Shown here piece after piece: positions 49,250 to 58,204 of a stretch of DNA of 64,000 bases. The translations under genes were made by a program, and so were the position numbers. The number at the start of each line of letters is the position of its first letter. Within the stretch, counting starts at the first letter, position 1. The DNA is from CAZNPW01 sp964575185 (GTDB taxonomy: Bacteria > Pseudomonadota > Alphaproteobacteria > Rhodobacterales > Rhodobacteraceae), in contig CAZNPW010000001.1 in the NCBI GenBank assembly GCA_964575185.1, positions 1 to 64,000 on the forward strand. The letters are read 5' to 3'. The notes under the pieces are model-generated. The model searched no databases. It was not told the origin of the DNA and saw only the letters and a list, made by a program, of their open reading frames with translations.

Positions 49250-50038
49250 CTACCCCGCCGCCGCCACCGCCCGCCGCGCCAGCACGCCCGCCAGGTGCGC
49301 GCGGTAGGCGGCCGGGCCGTGCAGGTCGGCGATCATGTGGGCGGGGTCGAGCGCCAGCCCGTCGAGCGCCGCGGGCGTGAAGCTGGCCGTGAGCGCCGCC
49401 TCGGCCGCGGTCCAGCGGAAGACGCCGTCCTGGCTCGCGCCCGTCACCGCGACGCGGACGCCGCCCGCGAAGCGGGCGACGAAGACGGCGGTCAGGGCGA
49501 AGCGGCTGGCGGGCTGGGCGAACTTGACGTAGGCGGCCTGGCGCGGGATCGGGAAGGTCACGCTGGTGATGACCTCGCCGTCCTCCAGCGCGGTGGTGAA
49601 GAGGCCCTGGAAGAAGGCGTCGGCGGCGATGCGGCGGCGGTCGGTGTGGACCGTCGCGTTGCCGCCCAGCACGCCAGCGGGCCAGCAGGCCGAGGGGTCG
49701 TCGTTGGCGAGCGAGCCGCCGATCGTGCCGCGCGAGCGGACCGCCGGGTCGCCGATCCCCCCGGCCAGCACGGCAAGCGCGGGGTAATGCGCGGCGGCCT
49801 CGCGCGCGACGGTGGCGTGCGGCGTGCCCGCGCCGATCGACAGGCCGTCCGGCCCCATGCAGACGCCGCGCATCTCGGCGATGCCCGACAGGCTGACCAG
49901 CACCGCGGGGGCCGCGAGCCGGGCCTTCAGCGCGGGCATCAGCGTCATCCCGCCCGCGAGCGGCTGCGCCCCCGCCCGGCCGAGCGCCGCGACCGCGTCC
50001 TGCACGGTGGCGGGCTTGACGAAATCGAAGTCCTGCAT
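49250..50038 (-). CDS. Molybdenum hydroxylase FAD subunit (CoxM-like)
   Basis: A 262-residue FAD-binding subunit of the xanthine oxidase/CO dehydrogenase family: FVKPATVQDAVAAL, the flavin loop PLAGGMTLMPALKARLA, IGAGTPHATVAREAAAHYP and the second FAD motif TIGGSLANDDPSACWPA. It passes electrons from the Fe-S subunit. It is the last of four genes, one base after the large subunit. Confidence 0.92.
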   Translation of the reverse strand: MQDFDFVKPATVQDAVAALGRAGAQPLAGGMTLMPALKARLAAPAVLVSLSGIAEMRGVCMGPDGLSIGAGTPHATVAREAAAHYPALAVLAGGIGDPAVRSRGTIGGSLANDDPSACWPAGVLGGNATVHTDRRRIAADAFFQGLFTTALEDGEVITSVTFPIPRQAAYVKFAQPASRFALTAVFVARFAGGVRVAVTGASQDGVFRWTAAEAALTASFTPAALDGLALDPAHMIADLHGPAAYRAHLAGVLARRAVAAAG

Positions 50039-50039
50039 C

Positions 50040-52412
50040 TCACGCCCCCTGCATCGCGGCCCAGACCCGCGAGGGGCTGACCGGCATGTCGATATGGCTG
50101 ACCTTGTGGCCCCCGCGCCGGAGCGCGTCGACCACCGCGTTCACCACCGCGGGCGGCGAGCCGATGGCCCCCGCCTCGCCGCAGCCCTTGGCCCCGAGCG
50201 GGTTGTGCGTGCAGGGCGTGTTGCAGGAATGGTCGACGGTGTAGAAGGGCACGTCGTCGGCGCGCGGCATGGCGTAGTCCATGTAGCTGGCCGTCAGGAG
50301 CTGGCCGTTCTCGTCGTAGGCCACGTTTTCCAGCAGCGCCTGGCCGATGCCCTGCGCGACCCCGCCGTGGACCTGCCCCGCGACGATCAGCGGGTTGATG
50401 ACGTTGCCGAAATCGTCGGCGCAGGTGAACTTGGCGATGGTGACATGACCGGTGTCGGGGTCCACCTCGACCTCGCAGGCATAGGCACCGGCGGGGTAGG
50501 TGAAGTTGGCGGGGTCGTAGAAGGCCGTCTCCTCCAGCCCCGGCTCGAGCGTCTCGAGCGGGTAGTTGTGGGGAACGTAGGCGGAAAACGCGATCTCGCC
50601 GAAGGTCTTGGCGCGGTCGGTGCCGGCGACGGTGAACCTGCCGTCCCTGAACTCGATGTCGCCCTCGGCGGCCTCGAGCATGTGGGCGGCGATCTTCTTG
50701 CCCTTGGCGATGATCTTGTCCACCGCCTTGACGATGGCCGTGCCGCAGACGGCGAGGCTGCGCGAGCCGTAGCTGCCCATCCCGAAGGGGATCTTCGAGG
50801 TGTCGCCGTGGACGATCTCCACCGACGATGCGGGCACGCCCAGCATGTCGGCCACGATCTGCGGAAAGGCGGTCTCGTGCCCCTGCCCGTGGCTGTGCGC
50901 GCCGGTCATGACGCTGATGTTGCCGGTCGCGTTCACCCGCACGGTGGCGGCGTCGTAGAGGCCGACGCGCGCCCCGAGGACGCCGACGAGGTGGGAGGGG
51001 GCGATGCCGCAGGCCTCGATCCAGGTGGAAAGGCCCAGGCCGCGGAGCTTGCCCTTGGCTTTCGAGGCTGCGGCGCGCGCCTCGAACCCCGCGAGGTCGC
51101 CGATCTCGATCAGCTTCTCCAGCGTCGCCTGGTAGTTGCCGGTGTCGTAGACGAGCCCGACGGGGGTGGTGTAGGGGAACTGGTCGGGGGTCAGCAGGTT
51201 GCGCCGCCGGATCTCCAGCGGGTCGATCCCGAGCTCCTGCGCGGCCTTGTCGATCACCCGTTCCAGACTGAAGGTCGCCTCGGGCCGCCCGGCCCCGCGG
51301 TAGGCGTCGACCGGGGCGGTGTTGGTGAAGACGGCCTTGACGTTCACATAGACGAGCGGGGTCCTGTAGGGTCCGGCCATCAGCGTGCCGTGCAGGAAGG
51401 TGGGCGTCGCGGTCGAGAAGTTGGAGAGGTAGGCGCCCACGTTCGCCAGCGTCTCGGTGCGGATGGCCAGGAAGTTGCCCTGCGCGTCGGTCGCGAGCTG
51501 GATCTTCGTGACGTGATCGCGGCCGTGCGCGTCGGACAGGAAGGCCTCGCTGCGGTCGGCGACCCACTTCACCGGCCGGCCGAGCGCCTTCGACGCCGCC
51601 AGCACCGCGGCTTCCTCGCCGTAGTGGTAGATCTTCGACCCGAAGCCGCCGCCCACGTCGGGGGCCACGACGGTCAGCTTGTTCTCGGGGATGCCCATCA
51701 CGAAGGCCGCGATGAGGAGGCGCGTCAGGTGCGGGTTCTGGCTGGTGGTATAGAGCTTGTAGTCGCCGGTGCCGGGGTCGTAGTCGCCGATGCTCGCGCG
51801 CGTCTCCATCGCGTTCGGGGCGAGGCGGTTGTTCACGAGGTCCAGCGTGGTGACGTGGGGGGCGGCGGCGAAGGCCGCGTCGACCTTGGCGCGGTTGTCC
51901 TCGATCCAGCCCCAGTCGAAGGCCACGTTGCCGTCGATCTCGTCGTGGACGCGGTGGGAGGGGTCGGCGACCGCGCGGGCCATGTCGGTGATGGCGGGGA
52001 GTTCGGTGATGCGGGCCACCACCGCCGCGGCCGCGTCGCGGGCCTGGTCGAGCGTCTCGGCCACCACGATGGCGTAGGCGTCGCCGACGTGGCGGACCTT
52101 GCCGTGGGCGAGCACGGGGCGCTTCGGCTCGCGCATGGCGCTGCCGTCGCGGGAGGGGATGTGCCAGCCGGCGGGGTTGCCGCCCATCGCGGCGAAGTCG
52201 GCCCCGGTCATGATCGCGAGCACCCCCGGCATGGCCAGCGCCGCCGCGGTGTCGATGCCGTCGATCCGCCCGTGCGCGACCTCGGACCGCAGGAACACGG
52301 CATGGGCCTGGCCCCGCAGCGTGATGTCGGCGGTGTAGCGCCCCTTGCCGGTCAGGAACCGGATGTCCTCGCGCCGCACGGTCGCGTCGCCGATGCCGCC
52401 ATCCTTGGGCAT
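50040..52412 (-). CDS. Molybdenum hydroxylase large subunit (form II CoxL-like)
   Basis: A 790-residue molybdopterin subunit. Seen: RFLTGKGRYTADI, GGFGSKIYHYGEEAAVLAA, the active-site loop DAYRGAGRPEATF, GQGHETAFPQIVADMLG, and the catalytic glutamate in GCGEAGAIGSPPAVVNAV. AYRGAGR is the form II loop; true CO dehydrogenases (form I) carry a selenium-modified cysteine in AYRCSFR. So the substrate is likely not, or not only, CO. Subunits form an (SML)2 enzyme. Confidence 0.93.
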   Translation of the reverse strand: MPKDGGIGDATVRREDIRFLTGKGRYTADITLRGQAHAVFLRSEVAHGRIDGIDTAAALAMPGVLAIMTGADFAAMGGNPAGWHIPSRDGSAMREPKRPVLAHGKVRHVGDAYAIVVAETLDQARDAAAAVVARITELPAITDMARAVADPSHRVHDEIDGNVAFDWGWIEDNRAKVDAAFAAAPHVTTLDLVNNRLAPNAMETRASIGDYDPGTGDYKLYTTSQNPHLTRLLIAAFVMGIPENKLTVVAPDVGGGFGSKIYHYGEEAAVLAASKALGRPVKWVADRSEAFLSDAHGRDHVTKIQLATDAQGNFLAIRTETLANVGAYLSNFSTATPTFLHGTLMAGPYRTPLVYVNVKAVFTNTAPVDAYRGAGRPEATFSLERVIDKAAQELGIDPLEIRRRNLLTPDQFPYTTPVGLVYDTGNYQATLEKLIEIGDLAGFEARAAASKAKGKLRGLGLSTWIEACGIAPSHLVGVLGARVGLYDAATVRVNATGNISVMTGAHSHGQGHETAFPQIVADMLGVPASSVEIVHGDTSKIPFGMGSYGSRSLAVCGTAIVKAVDKIIAKGKKIAAHMLEAAEGDIEFRDGRFTVAGTDRAKTFGEIAFSAYVPHNYPLETLEPGLEETAFYDPANFTYPAGAYACEVEVDPDTGHVTIAKFTCADDFGNVINPLIVAGQVHGGVAQGIGQALLENVAYDENGQLLTASYMDYAMPRADDVPFYTVDHSCNTPCTHNPLGAKGCGEAGAIGSPPAVVNAVVDALRRGGHKVSHIDMPVSPSRVWAAMQGA

Positions 52413-52463
52413 GTCAGTCGCCTCCCTTCACATGCAGCGCGAAGACCGCGCGCGAACCCGTTG

Positions 52464-52943
<480 letters not shown>

Positions 52944-52993
52944 CCGATCCTCCCCAACCAGATGGGGGCGTTGCCGCCCCGATGTGTCCCCCG

Positions 52994-53506
52994 TCAGGCC
53001 CCGATCATGCGCCGGAACCATCCCCGCTTCGGCGCGCCGCCGGCGTCCGCCACCTCGGCCTCGGACGGGGCCTCGACCGCGTCCTGGAGGTTGGCGAAGA
53101 ACTGGTCGGCGACCTTGCGCATGAAGCCGTCGATCAGCCGGCTGCCGAGCTGCGCGAGCTTGCCGCCGACCGCGGCGTCGACCGCGTAGGACAACCGCGT
53201 GCCGATGTCGGACGGCGCGAGCGTCACCCGCGCGCTGCCCTTGGCGAAGCCCGCGGCCCCGCCCCGGCCCTCGCCCGTCAGGGTGACCGCGCTGCCCTCG
53301 ACGATGTCGCTGAGCGTGATGAGCCCGGTGAAGGTCGCGCTGACCGGGCCGACCTTCTGCTTCACCACCGCCGTGTAGCCCTGCGCGGCGCTGCCCGACA
53401 TCGATTCGCAGCCGGGGATGCAGCGGCGCAGCACCTCGGGGTCGAAGAGCGCGGCCCAGACGGTGGCGGGCGCGGCCCGGATCTCGCGGCTGTCGGCAAG
53501 CTGCAC
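52994..53506 (-). CDS. CoxG-like SRPBCC protein
   Basis: A 170-residue SRPBCC-fold protein from a GTG start: REIRAAPATVWAALFDPEVLRRC, IPGCESM, KVGPVSATFTG and VDAAVGGKLAQLGSRLIDGF define the CoxG family. CoxG recruits CO dehydrogenase to the membrane in carboxidotrophs. Here it heads a four-gene coxG-coxS-coxL-coxM order on the minus strand. The C-terminus (GWFRRMIGA) is short and basic. Confidence 0.9.
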   Translation of the reverse strand: MQLADSREIRAAPATVWAALFDPEVLRRCIPGCESMSGSAAQGYTAVVKQKVGPVSATFTGLITLSDIVEGSAVTLTGEGRGGAAGFAKGSARVTLAPSDIGTRLSYAVDAAVGGKLAQLGSRLIDGFMRKVADQFFANLQDAVEAPSEAEVADAGGAPKRGWFRRMIGA

Positions 53507-53616
53507 GTCGGTTCCCTTCCTCCCGTGGCGTTGCCCCGCATTCGTGCCGATTGCGGCTTGCCGGTCAACAGGTTTCGTGGAACCTGCCGTCTCGTCGCGC
53601 CTTTGGGAGGCTCCCG

Positions 53617-54093
53617 ATGCCAAGCCGCCGTGAAACGCTGGCCATGCCCGCGCTGGCCCTGACCGCACTCGCGCTGCTGGCCGGCTGCGCCCGGCGCGCG
53701 CCGCCGGAGGTTGCCCGGGAGGTGCCGCACGCGGGCGACACGCCCGAACTGGCCGCGATGATCCGCAGGTCGGCCGCGATGCACGGCATTCCCGAAAGCC
53801 TGATGCGCCGGGTGATCCGGCGCGAGTCGGGCTTCAACCCCGCGGCGCGCAACGGACCCTACTACGGCCTGATGCAGATCCTGCCGCAGACCGCGCGGAC
53901 GATGGGGTTCCGCGGCGCGCCCGAGGAGCTGCTCGACCCGGAGGTGAACCTGCTTTACGCCGGGCGCTACCTGCGCGGGGCCTGGATCGTCGCCGACGGG
54001 AACGAGGACCGCGCGATCATGTGGTATTCCCGCGGCTACTACTACGAGGCGCGCGACCGGGGGCTGCTCGAGGAGACCGGCCTGCGCGGGTGA
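53617..54093 (+). CDS. Lytic transglycosylase, SLT domain, lipoprotein
   Basis: A 158-residue protein with a lipobox (LALLAGC, cysteine at about 24) and an SLT domain: VIRRESGFNPAARNGPYYG, with the catalytic glutamate, then GLMQILPQTARTMGF and DPEVNLLYAGRYLRGA. It cleaves peptidoglycan glycan strands. ATG at 53617 has GGGAGG upstream. It is convergent with bdhA, with two palindromes between the stop codons. Confidence 0.9.
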   Translation: MPSRRETLAMPALALTALALLAGCARRAPPEVAREVPHAGDTPELAAMIRRSAAMHGIPESLMRRVIRRESGFNPAARNGPYYGLMQILPQTARTMGFRGAPEELLDPEVNLLYAGRYLRGAWIVADGNEDRAIMWYSRGYYYEARDRGLLEETGLRG

Positions 54094-54097
54094 GGCG

Positions 54098-54142
54098 CCG
54101 ATGTCTTCCAAGACATCGGACCGGAACCTTCGAAGGTTCCGG
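54098..54142. repeat. Two adjacent palindromes between convergent genes
   Basis: CCGATGTCTT...AAGACATCGG (54098-54119, loop CC) is followed one base later by a perfect 22-base palindrome (54121-54142) built on CCGGAACCTTC and its complement. They lie between the stop codons of the transglycosylase gene and bdhA. I recall such units as repeated extragenic palindromes in rhodobacteria. They may end transcription in both directions; no T-run is present. Confidence 0.7.
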
Positions 54143-54151
54143 GGCCCGGCG

Positions 54152-54934
54152 TCACAGCGCGGTCCAGCCGCCGTCGACGCTGATCGTGGTGCCGGTGATC
54201 TGGTCGGCGGCGGGCGAGCAGAGGAACACCACCGTGCCGCCCACCTGGTCCACCGTTGCGAACTGGCGCGAGGGCTGGCGGGCGAGCATGACCTCGCGGA
54301 TCACCGTGTCGCGGTCCATCCCGTGCGTCTTCATCTGGTCGGGGATCTGCGATTCCACCAGCGGCGTCAGGACGTAGCCCGGGCAGACCGCGTTGGCGGT
54401 GATTCCCTGCCCCGCGCATTCGAGCGCGATGACCTTGGTCAGGCCGACGACCGCGTGCTTGGAGGCGACGTAGGCCGCCTTGTAGGGGCTCGCGGTCAGC
54501 CCGTGGGCGGAGGCCACGTCGATCACCCGGCCCCAGCCCGCCGCGCGCATCCCCGGCAGCGCGGCGGCGGTGGTGTGGAAGGCCGAGGTGAGGTTGATGG
54601 CGATGACGCGGTCCCAGGCGTCGGGAGCGAAGTCCTCGATCGGGGCCACGTGCTGGATGCCCGCGTTGTTGACCAGGATGTCGCAGGTGCCCATGGCCGC
54701 GACCGCCTGCGCCACCAGCGCGCGGCAGGCGGCCCCGTCGGCCATGTCCGCCGCGACGTAGCGCGCGGCGACGCCGTGCCTGCGACCGAGATCGGCGGCC
54801 AGCGCGTGGTCCTCGGGCCGGTCGGTGAAGCTGTTCAGCACCACGCCCGCCCCCGCCGCCGCCAGCGCCTCGGCGATGCCGAGGCCGATGCCGCTGGTCG
54901 ACCCGGTGATGACGGCGGTCTTTCCCGCGAGCAT
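54152..54934 (-). CDS. 3-hydroxybutyrate dehydrogenase
   Basis: A 260-residue short-chain dehydrogenase. TGSTSGIGLGIAEALA binds NAD, NNAGIQHVAPIEDF and YxxxK (YVASK) with the catalytic serine in ASAHG follow, and LTPLVESQIPDQMK plus the C-terminal DGGWTAL match D-3-hydroxybutyrate dehydrogenases. It oxidises 3-hydroxybutyrate to acetoacetate in PHB or ketone-body use. Other SDR substrates are possible. Confidence 0.87.
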   Translation of the reverse strand: MLAGKTAVITGSTSGIGLGIAEALAAAGAGVVLNSFTDRPEDHALAADLGRRHGVAARYVAADMADGAACRALVAQAVAAMGTCDILVNNAGIQHVAPIEDFAPDAWDRVIAINLTSAFHTTAAALPGMRAAGWGRVIDVASAHGLTASPYKAAYVASKHAVVGLTKVIALECAGQGITANAVCPGYVLTPLVESQIPDQMKTHGMDRDTVIREVMLARQPSRQFATVDQVGGTVVFLCSPAADQITGTTISVDGGWTAL

Positions 54935-55070
54935 GGGCGTCTCCCTCTCTTCTGCGGCGCAGCATAGGCCGCGGGAGGGGTGATGCAAAGGCCCGTGACA
55001 TGCCGCGCGCCCGCCCTGCCGCCGCCGCATTCCCGCTGCATCGAGGCAAGCGATGCGGGAGGAGACCGGG

Positions 55071-56120
55071 ATGACCATGGACCGGGAGATGACGGCCGGC
55101 CGCTTTGCGATGGCCGTGACGCGCGACGACGGCACGCGGATCGACGTCACGATCGACGGCAGCGGGCTGACCTACGCGCGGTCGGGCGCGATCACGGGGG
55201 GCGCGGTCGTTACGGTCGCGCTGGTGCTGCACAAGCCCGGCGCGGGCGAGGTCAAGACGGTCTGGTACCCCGACATGACCGACGCGGCCAAGCTCGCTGC
55301 GGTGACGGGCAAGGCGCTGTGGAATCACCCCTCGGCGCTGGTCTACCTGGCCGACGAGCTGTCGGCGGCGTTCCGGTGGGATTGCGCGGGCCTGGCGGAG
55401 ATCGAGGCGCTGCGGGACGCGGGCGCGGTGGAGCAGCCGCCGGGCCGCACGCTCAGCGGCACCGAGGGCGACGACCGGCTGGCGGGCACCGAGGCGGGCG
55501 AAAAGATCTGGGGGCGCGGCGGCGACGACCGCTTGCGGGGCGAGGGCGGAAACGATTCGCTTCAGGGCGGCACCGGGCAGGACCGGATGCGCGGCGGCGA
55601 CGGCGATGACGCCATGGGTGGCAACACCGGCGACGACCGGATGCGGGGCGACCGGGGCTCTGACACGCTCGACGGCGGGTCGGGCGACGACCGGCTGCGC
55701 GGCGATGCGGGCGACGACCTGCTGGTCGACCTGTCGGGCAACAACCGGATGCGCGGCGGGTCGGGCGACGACACGCTGCGGTCGGGCAAGGGCAACGACG
55801 TGATGATCGGGAACGCCGGCGACGACCTGATCGTCGCGGGCGGCGGGCGCGACTTCGCCATGGGCAACGCCGGGGCGGACACCTTCCGGTTCGGCAGCGA
55901 CAGCCGCGGCGAGCTTATCATCAAGGCCTTCGAAGCCGCTGACCGCTTCGACCTTGGCGGCGTCGGCAGCGCCGAGGCGGAGTTCGGGCAGTTCCTGGCG
56001 GAGGCGCGCGAGGCGGGCGGCAACGTCATCTGGCAGCACGGCGCGATGACGGTGGTGCTGCTCGACACCCGGATCGCGGACATCGGCCTGCAGAACTTCG
56101 CGGGCGCGGACCTGATCTGA
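55071..56120 (+). CDS. RTX calcium-binding repeat protein
   Basis: A 349-residue protein. Residues 1-110 form an unassigned N-terminal domain. From about residue 125 come some eight nonapeptide-type repeats of the GGxGxDxLx type, here often as GDDRMRGG, GNDSLQGG and GGSGDDRL variants, which bind Ca2+ in RTX proteins. The C-terminal part (ADTFRFG, DRFDLGGV) is typical of type I secretion substrates, and there is no N-terminal signal peptide. No hlyB/hlyD-type genes are near. ATG 55071 has GGAGGAG upstream; ATG 55053 is possible. Confidence 0.85.
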   Translation: MTMDREMTAGRFAMAVTRDDGTRIDVTIDGSGLTYARSGAITGGAVVTVALVLHKPGAGEVKTVWYPDMTDAAKLAAVTGKALWNHPSALVYLADELSAAFRWDCAGLAEIEALRDAGAVEQPPGRTLSGTEGDDRLAGTEAGEKIWGRGGDDRLRGEGGNDSLQGGTGQDRMRGGDGDDAMGGNTGDDRMRGDRGSDTLDGGSGDDRLRGDAGDDLLVDLSGNNRMRGGSGDDTLRSGKGNDVMIGNAGDDLIVAGGGRDFAMGNAGADTFRFGSDSRGELIIKAFEAADRFDLGGVGSAEAEFGQFLAEAREAGGNVIWQHGAMTVVLLDTRIADIGLQNFAGADLI

Positions 56121-56142
56121 ACCCTGCGACAGCCTCCGAAAG

Positions 56143-56167
56143 GCCCCGCATCCCGCGGGGCTTTTTT
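56143..56167 (+). terminator. Rho-independent terminator after the RTX gene
   Basis: GCCCCGC (56143-56149) pairs with GCGGGGC (56155-56161), followed by six Ts (56162-56167). It starts 23 bases after the RTX stop codon. Confidence 0.9.
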
Positions 56168-56192
56168 CATGGCTCACAGCCCACCGGGCATG

Positions 56193-56267
56193 AAAAAAAC
56201 GCCGGCGCGAGGCCGGCGTTCAGTTCTTGAGGCAGGTTTCATACAGGCAAGAAACCTATCGAGCAGT
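56193..56267 (-). ncRNA. Candidate small RNA (about 75 nt)
   Basis: A self-contained minus-strand transcription unit in a gene-free gap. It starts 7 bases after a promoter-like TATAAG and ends in a strong terminator hairpin (AACGCCGGC 56212-56220 and GCCGGCGTT 56199-56207, as read on the minus strand) with a 7-T run down to 56193. Between them AGGTTTC and GAAACCT form another perfect 7-bp stem with a ten-base loop. No gene lies on the minus strand immediately upstream, so the terminator has no other obvious user. I do not recognise it as a named RNA. Confidence 0.6.
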
Positions 56268-56273
56268 AGGAAC

Positions 56274-56302
56274 CTTATAGCCCCCTTCCCCGGCCGCGCC
56301 AA
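56274..56302 (-). promoter_or_regulatory. Sigma70-type promoter for the candidate small RNA
   Basis: On the minus strand TTGGCG (56297-56302) and TATAAG (56274-56279) are 17 bases apart. This is unusually close to the consensus for such a GC-rich genome. The predicted transcription start is near 56267. Confidence 0.65.
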
Positions 56303-56377
56303 GTTAAAAGTTTGAAATGACTGCGTCCCGGAAGTAGCGTCGGCGCAAAGACAAATCACGAACAGGAGAGGTTCCGC

Positions 56378-58189
56378 GTGACACCCCTGCCCCGCCGCCT
56401 GCCCGCCCGCCTGACGGCCATGCTCGCCTGCCTGTGGCTCGCCCTGCCCGCCCTGGCCGAACCACAGTATGGCATCGCTATGTATGGCGACCCCGCGCTG
56501 CCACCGGATTTTGTGTCGCTGCCCTATGCCAACCCCGACGCGCCCAAGGGCGGGCGGATCGTCTTCGGCGAGAACGGCAGCTTCGATTCGCTGAACCCCT
56601 TCGTCCAGAAGGGCAGCCCCGCCTCGGGCATCAGCGCGATGACGGTCGAGACGCTGATGGGGCGCAGCTACGACGAGCCCTTCACGCTCTACGGCCTGCT
56701 CGCCGAATCGGTCGAGACCGACGACGCGCGCAGCTTCGTGCAGTTCGTGATCCGCCCCGAGGCGCGGTTCTCGGACGGCAGCCCGGTGACGGCGGACGAC
56801 GTGCTCTGGTCGGTCGAGGCGCTCGGCACCATCGGCAACGCCCGCTACAGGGCGGCGTGGGAGAAGATCGCGACGGCGGAAAAGATCGGCGACCGGACGG
56901 TGCGCTTCACCTTCAACACGCCCGACCGCGAGCTGCCGCTGATCCTGGGCCTGCGGCCGATCCTGAAGAAGGCGCAGTGGGAGGGCCGCGACTTCGCCGC
57001 GACCGCGACCGAGGCGATCATCGGCTCGGGGCCCTACATCGTCGGGCCCTACGAGATGGGGTCCTACATCACCTACGTCCGCAACCCCAACTGGTGGGCC
57101 GCGGACCTGCCCTTCTACCGCGGCCAGGCGAACTTCGACGAGGTGCGCTACGACTGGTTCGGCGACGCGGGCGTGGTGTTCGAGGCGTTCAAGGCGGGCG
57201 AGATCACCAGCTACCGCGAGGGCAACCCGGCCAAGTGGGCGACCAACTACGACTTTCCCGCGGTGCGGTCGGGCGAGGTGGTGCTGTCCGAAATCCCCAA
57301 CCGGCGTCCGTCGGGGATCGAGGGCTTCGTGATGAACACGCGCAACCCGCTGTTCCGGGACTGGCGGGTGCGCGACGCGCTGCTGCGCGCCTTCAACTTC
57401 GAGCTTGTCAACCGCACCGTCACCGGCGGCACCCAGCCGCGGATCGAAAGCTACTTCTCGAACTCCACGCTGGCCATGGGGCCGGGGCCGGCCGAGGGGC
57501 GGGTGCGCGCGCTGCTCGCGCCCTTCGCGGACAGCCTGGTGCCCGGCGCGCTCGACGCCTACGCGCTGCCGGTGGGCGACGGGACCGAGGCCAACCGCGC
57601 GCAGATCCGCGCGGCGGCGGGGCTTCTGGAGGAGGCGGGCTGGACGGTGCAGGACGGGGTGCTGCGCAATGCGCAAGGCACCCCCTTCGCCTTCGAGATC
57701 CTGCTGCAGAACGGCCAGGACGACATCATCGCCGCCGCCTCCATCTACGTCGAGGCGCTGAAGCGGCTGGGGATCGAGGCCCGCATCACCACGGTCGATT
57801 CGGCGCAGTATCGCGAAAGGACCGGCACCTACCAGTTCGCGATGACGCACTACATCCGCGCGCTGTCGCTCAGCCCCGGCAACGAGCAGACGCTCTACTG
57901 GGGGTCGGCCGGCGTGACCGAGCCCAACACGCGCAACTGGATGGGCATGGACAGCCCGGCGGCGGAAGCGATGATCGCGAACATGCTCGCGACATCCGAC
58001 CCGGCCGAGTATCTGGCCAGCGTGCAGGCGCTCGACCGGGTGCTGACGACGGGGCGCTACGTCATCCCGATCTGGTATTCCAGGGTCAGCCGCCTCGCCC
58101 ACCGCGCCGACCTGCGCTACCCCGACCGCCTGCCGCTCTACGGCGACTGGATCGGGTTCCAGCCGGATGTCTGGTGGCAGCAGGAGTGA
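56378..58189 (+). CDS. Peptide/microcin-type ABC substrate-binding protein (YejA-like)
   Basis: A 603-residue family 5 solute-binding protein with a signal peptide (residues 1-27, LACLWLALPALA). It is closest in pattern to YejA: YGIAMYGDPALPPDFVSLPY, APKGGRIVFGENGSFDSLNP, VEALGTIGNARYRAAWEKI, GSGPYIV and RNPNWWAADLPFYRG. YejA feeds oligopeptides or microcin C to YejBEF. No permease or ATPase gene is adjacent in the window. GTG start with AGGAGAGG upstream. It is convergent with iolB. Confidence 0.9.
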   Translation: MTPLPRRLPARLTAMLACLWLALPALAEPQYGIAMYGDPALPPDFVSLPYANPDAPKGGRIVFGENGSFDSLNPFVQKGSPASGISAMTVETLMGRSYDEPFTLYGLLAESVETDDARSFVQFVIRPEARFSDGSPVTADDVLWSVEALGTIGNARYRAAWEKIATAEKIGDRTVRFTFNTPDRELPLILGLRPILKKAQWEGRDFAATATEAIIGSGPYIVGPYEMGSYITYVRNPNWWAADLPFYRGQANFDEVRYDWFGDAGVVFEAFKAGEITSYREGNPAKWATNYDFPAVRSGEVVLSEIPNRRPSGIEGFVMNTRNPLFRDWRVRDALLRAFNFELVNRTVTGGTQPRIESYFSNSTLAMGPGPAEGRVRALLAPFADSLVPGALDAYALPVGDGTEANRAQIRAAAGLLEEAGWTVQDGVLRNAQGTPFAFEILLQNGQDDIIAAASIYVEALKRLGIEARITTVDSAQYRERTGTYQFAMTHYIRALSLSPGNEQTLYWGSAGVTEPNTRNWMGMDSPAAEAMIANMLATSDPAEYLASVQALDRVLTTGRYVIPIWYSRVSRLAHRADLRYPDRLPLYGDWIGFQPDVWWQQE

Positions 58190-58204
58190 CGGGACACGCG
58201 GGCC

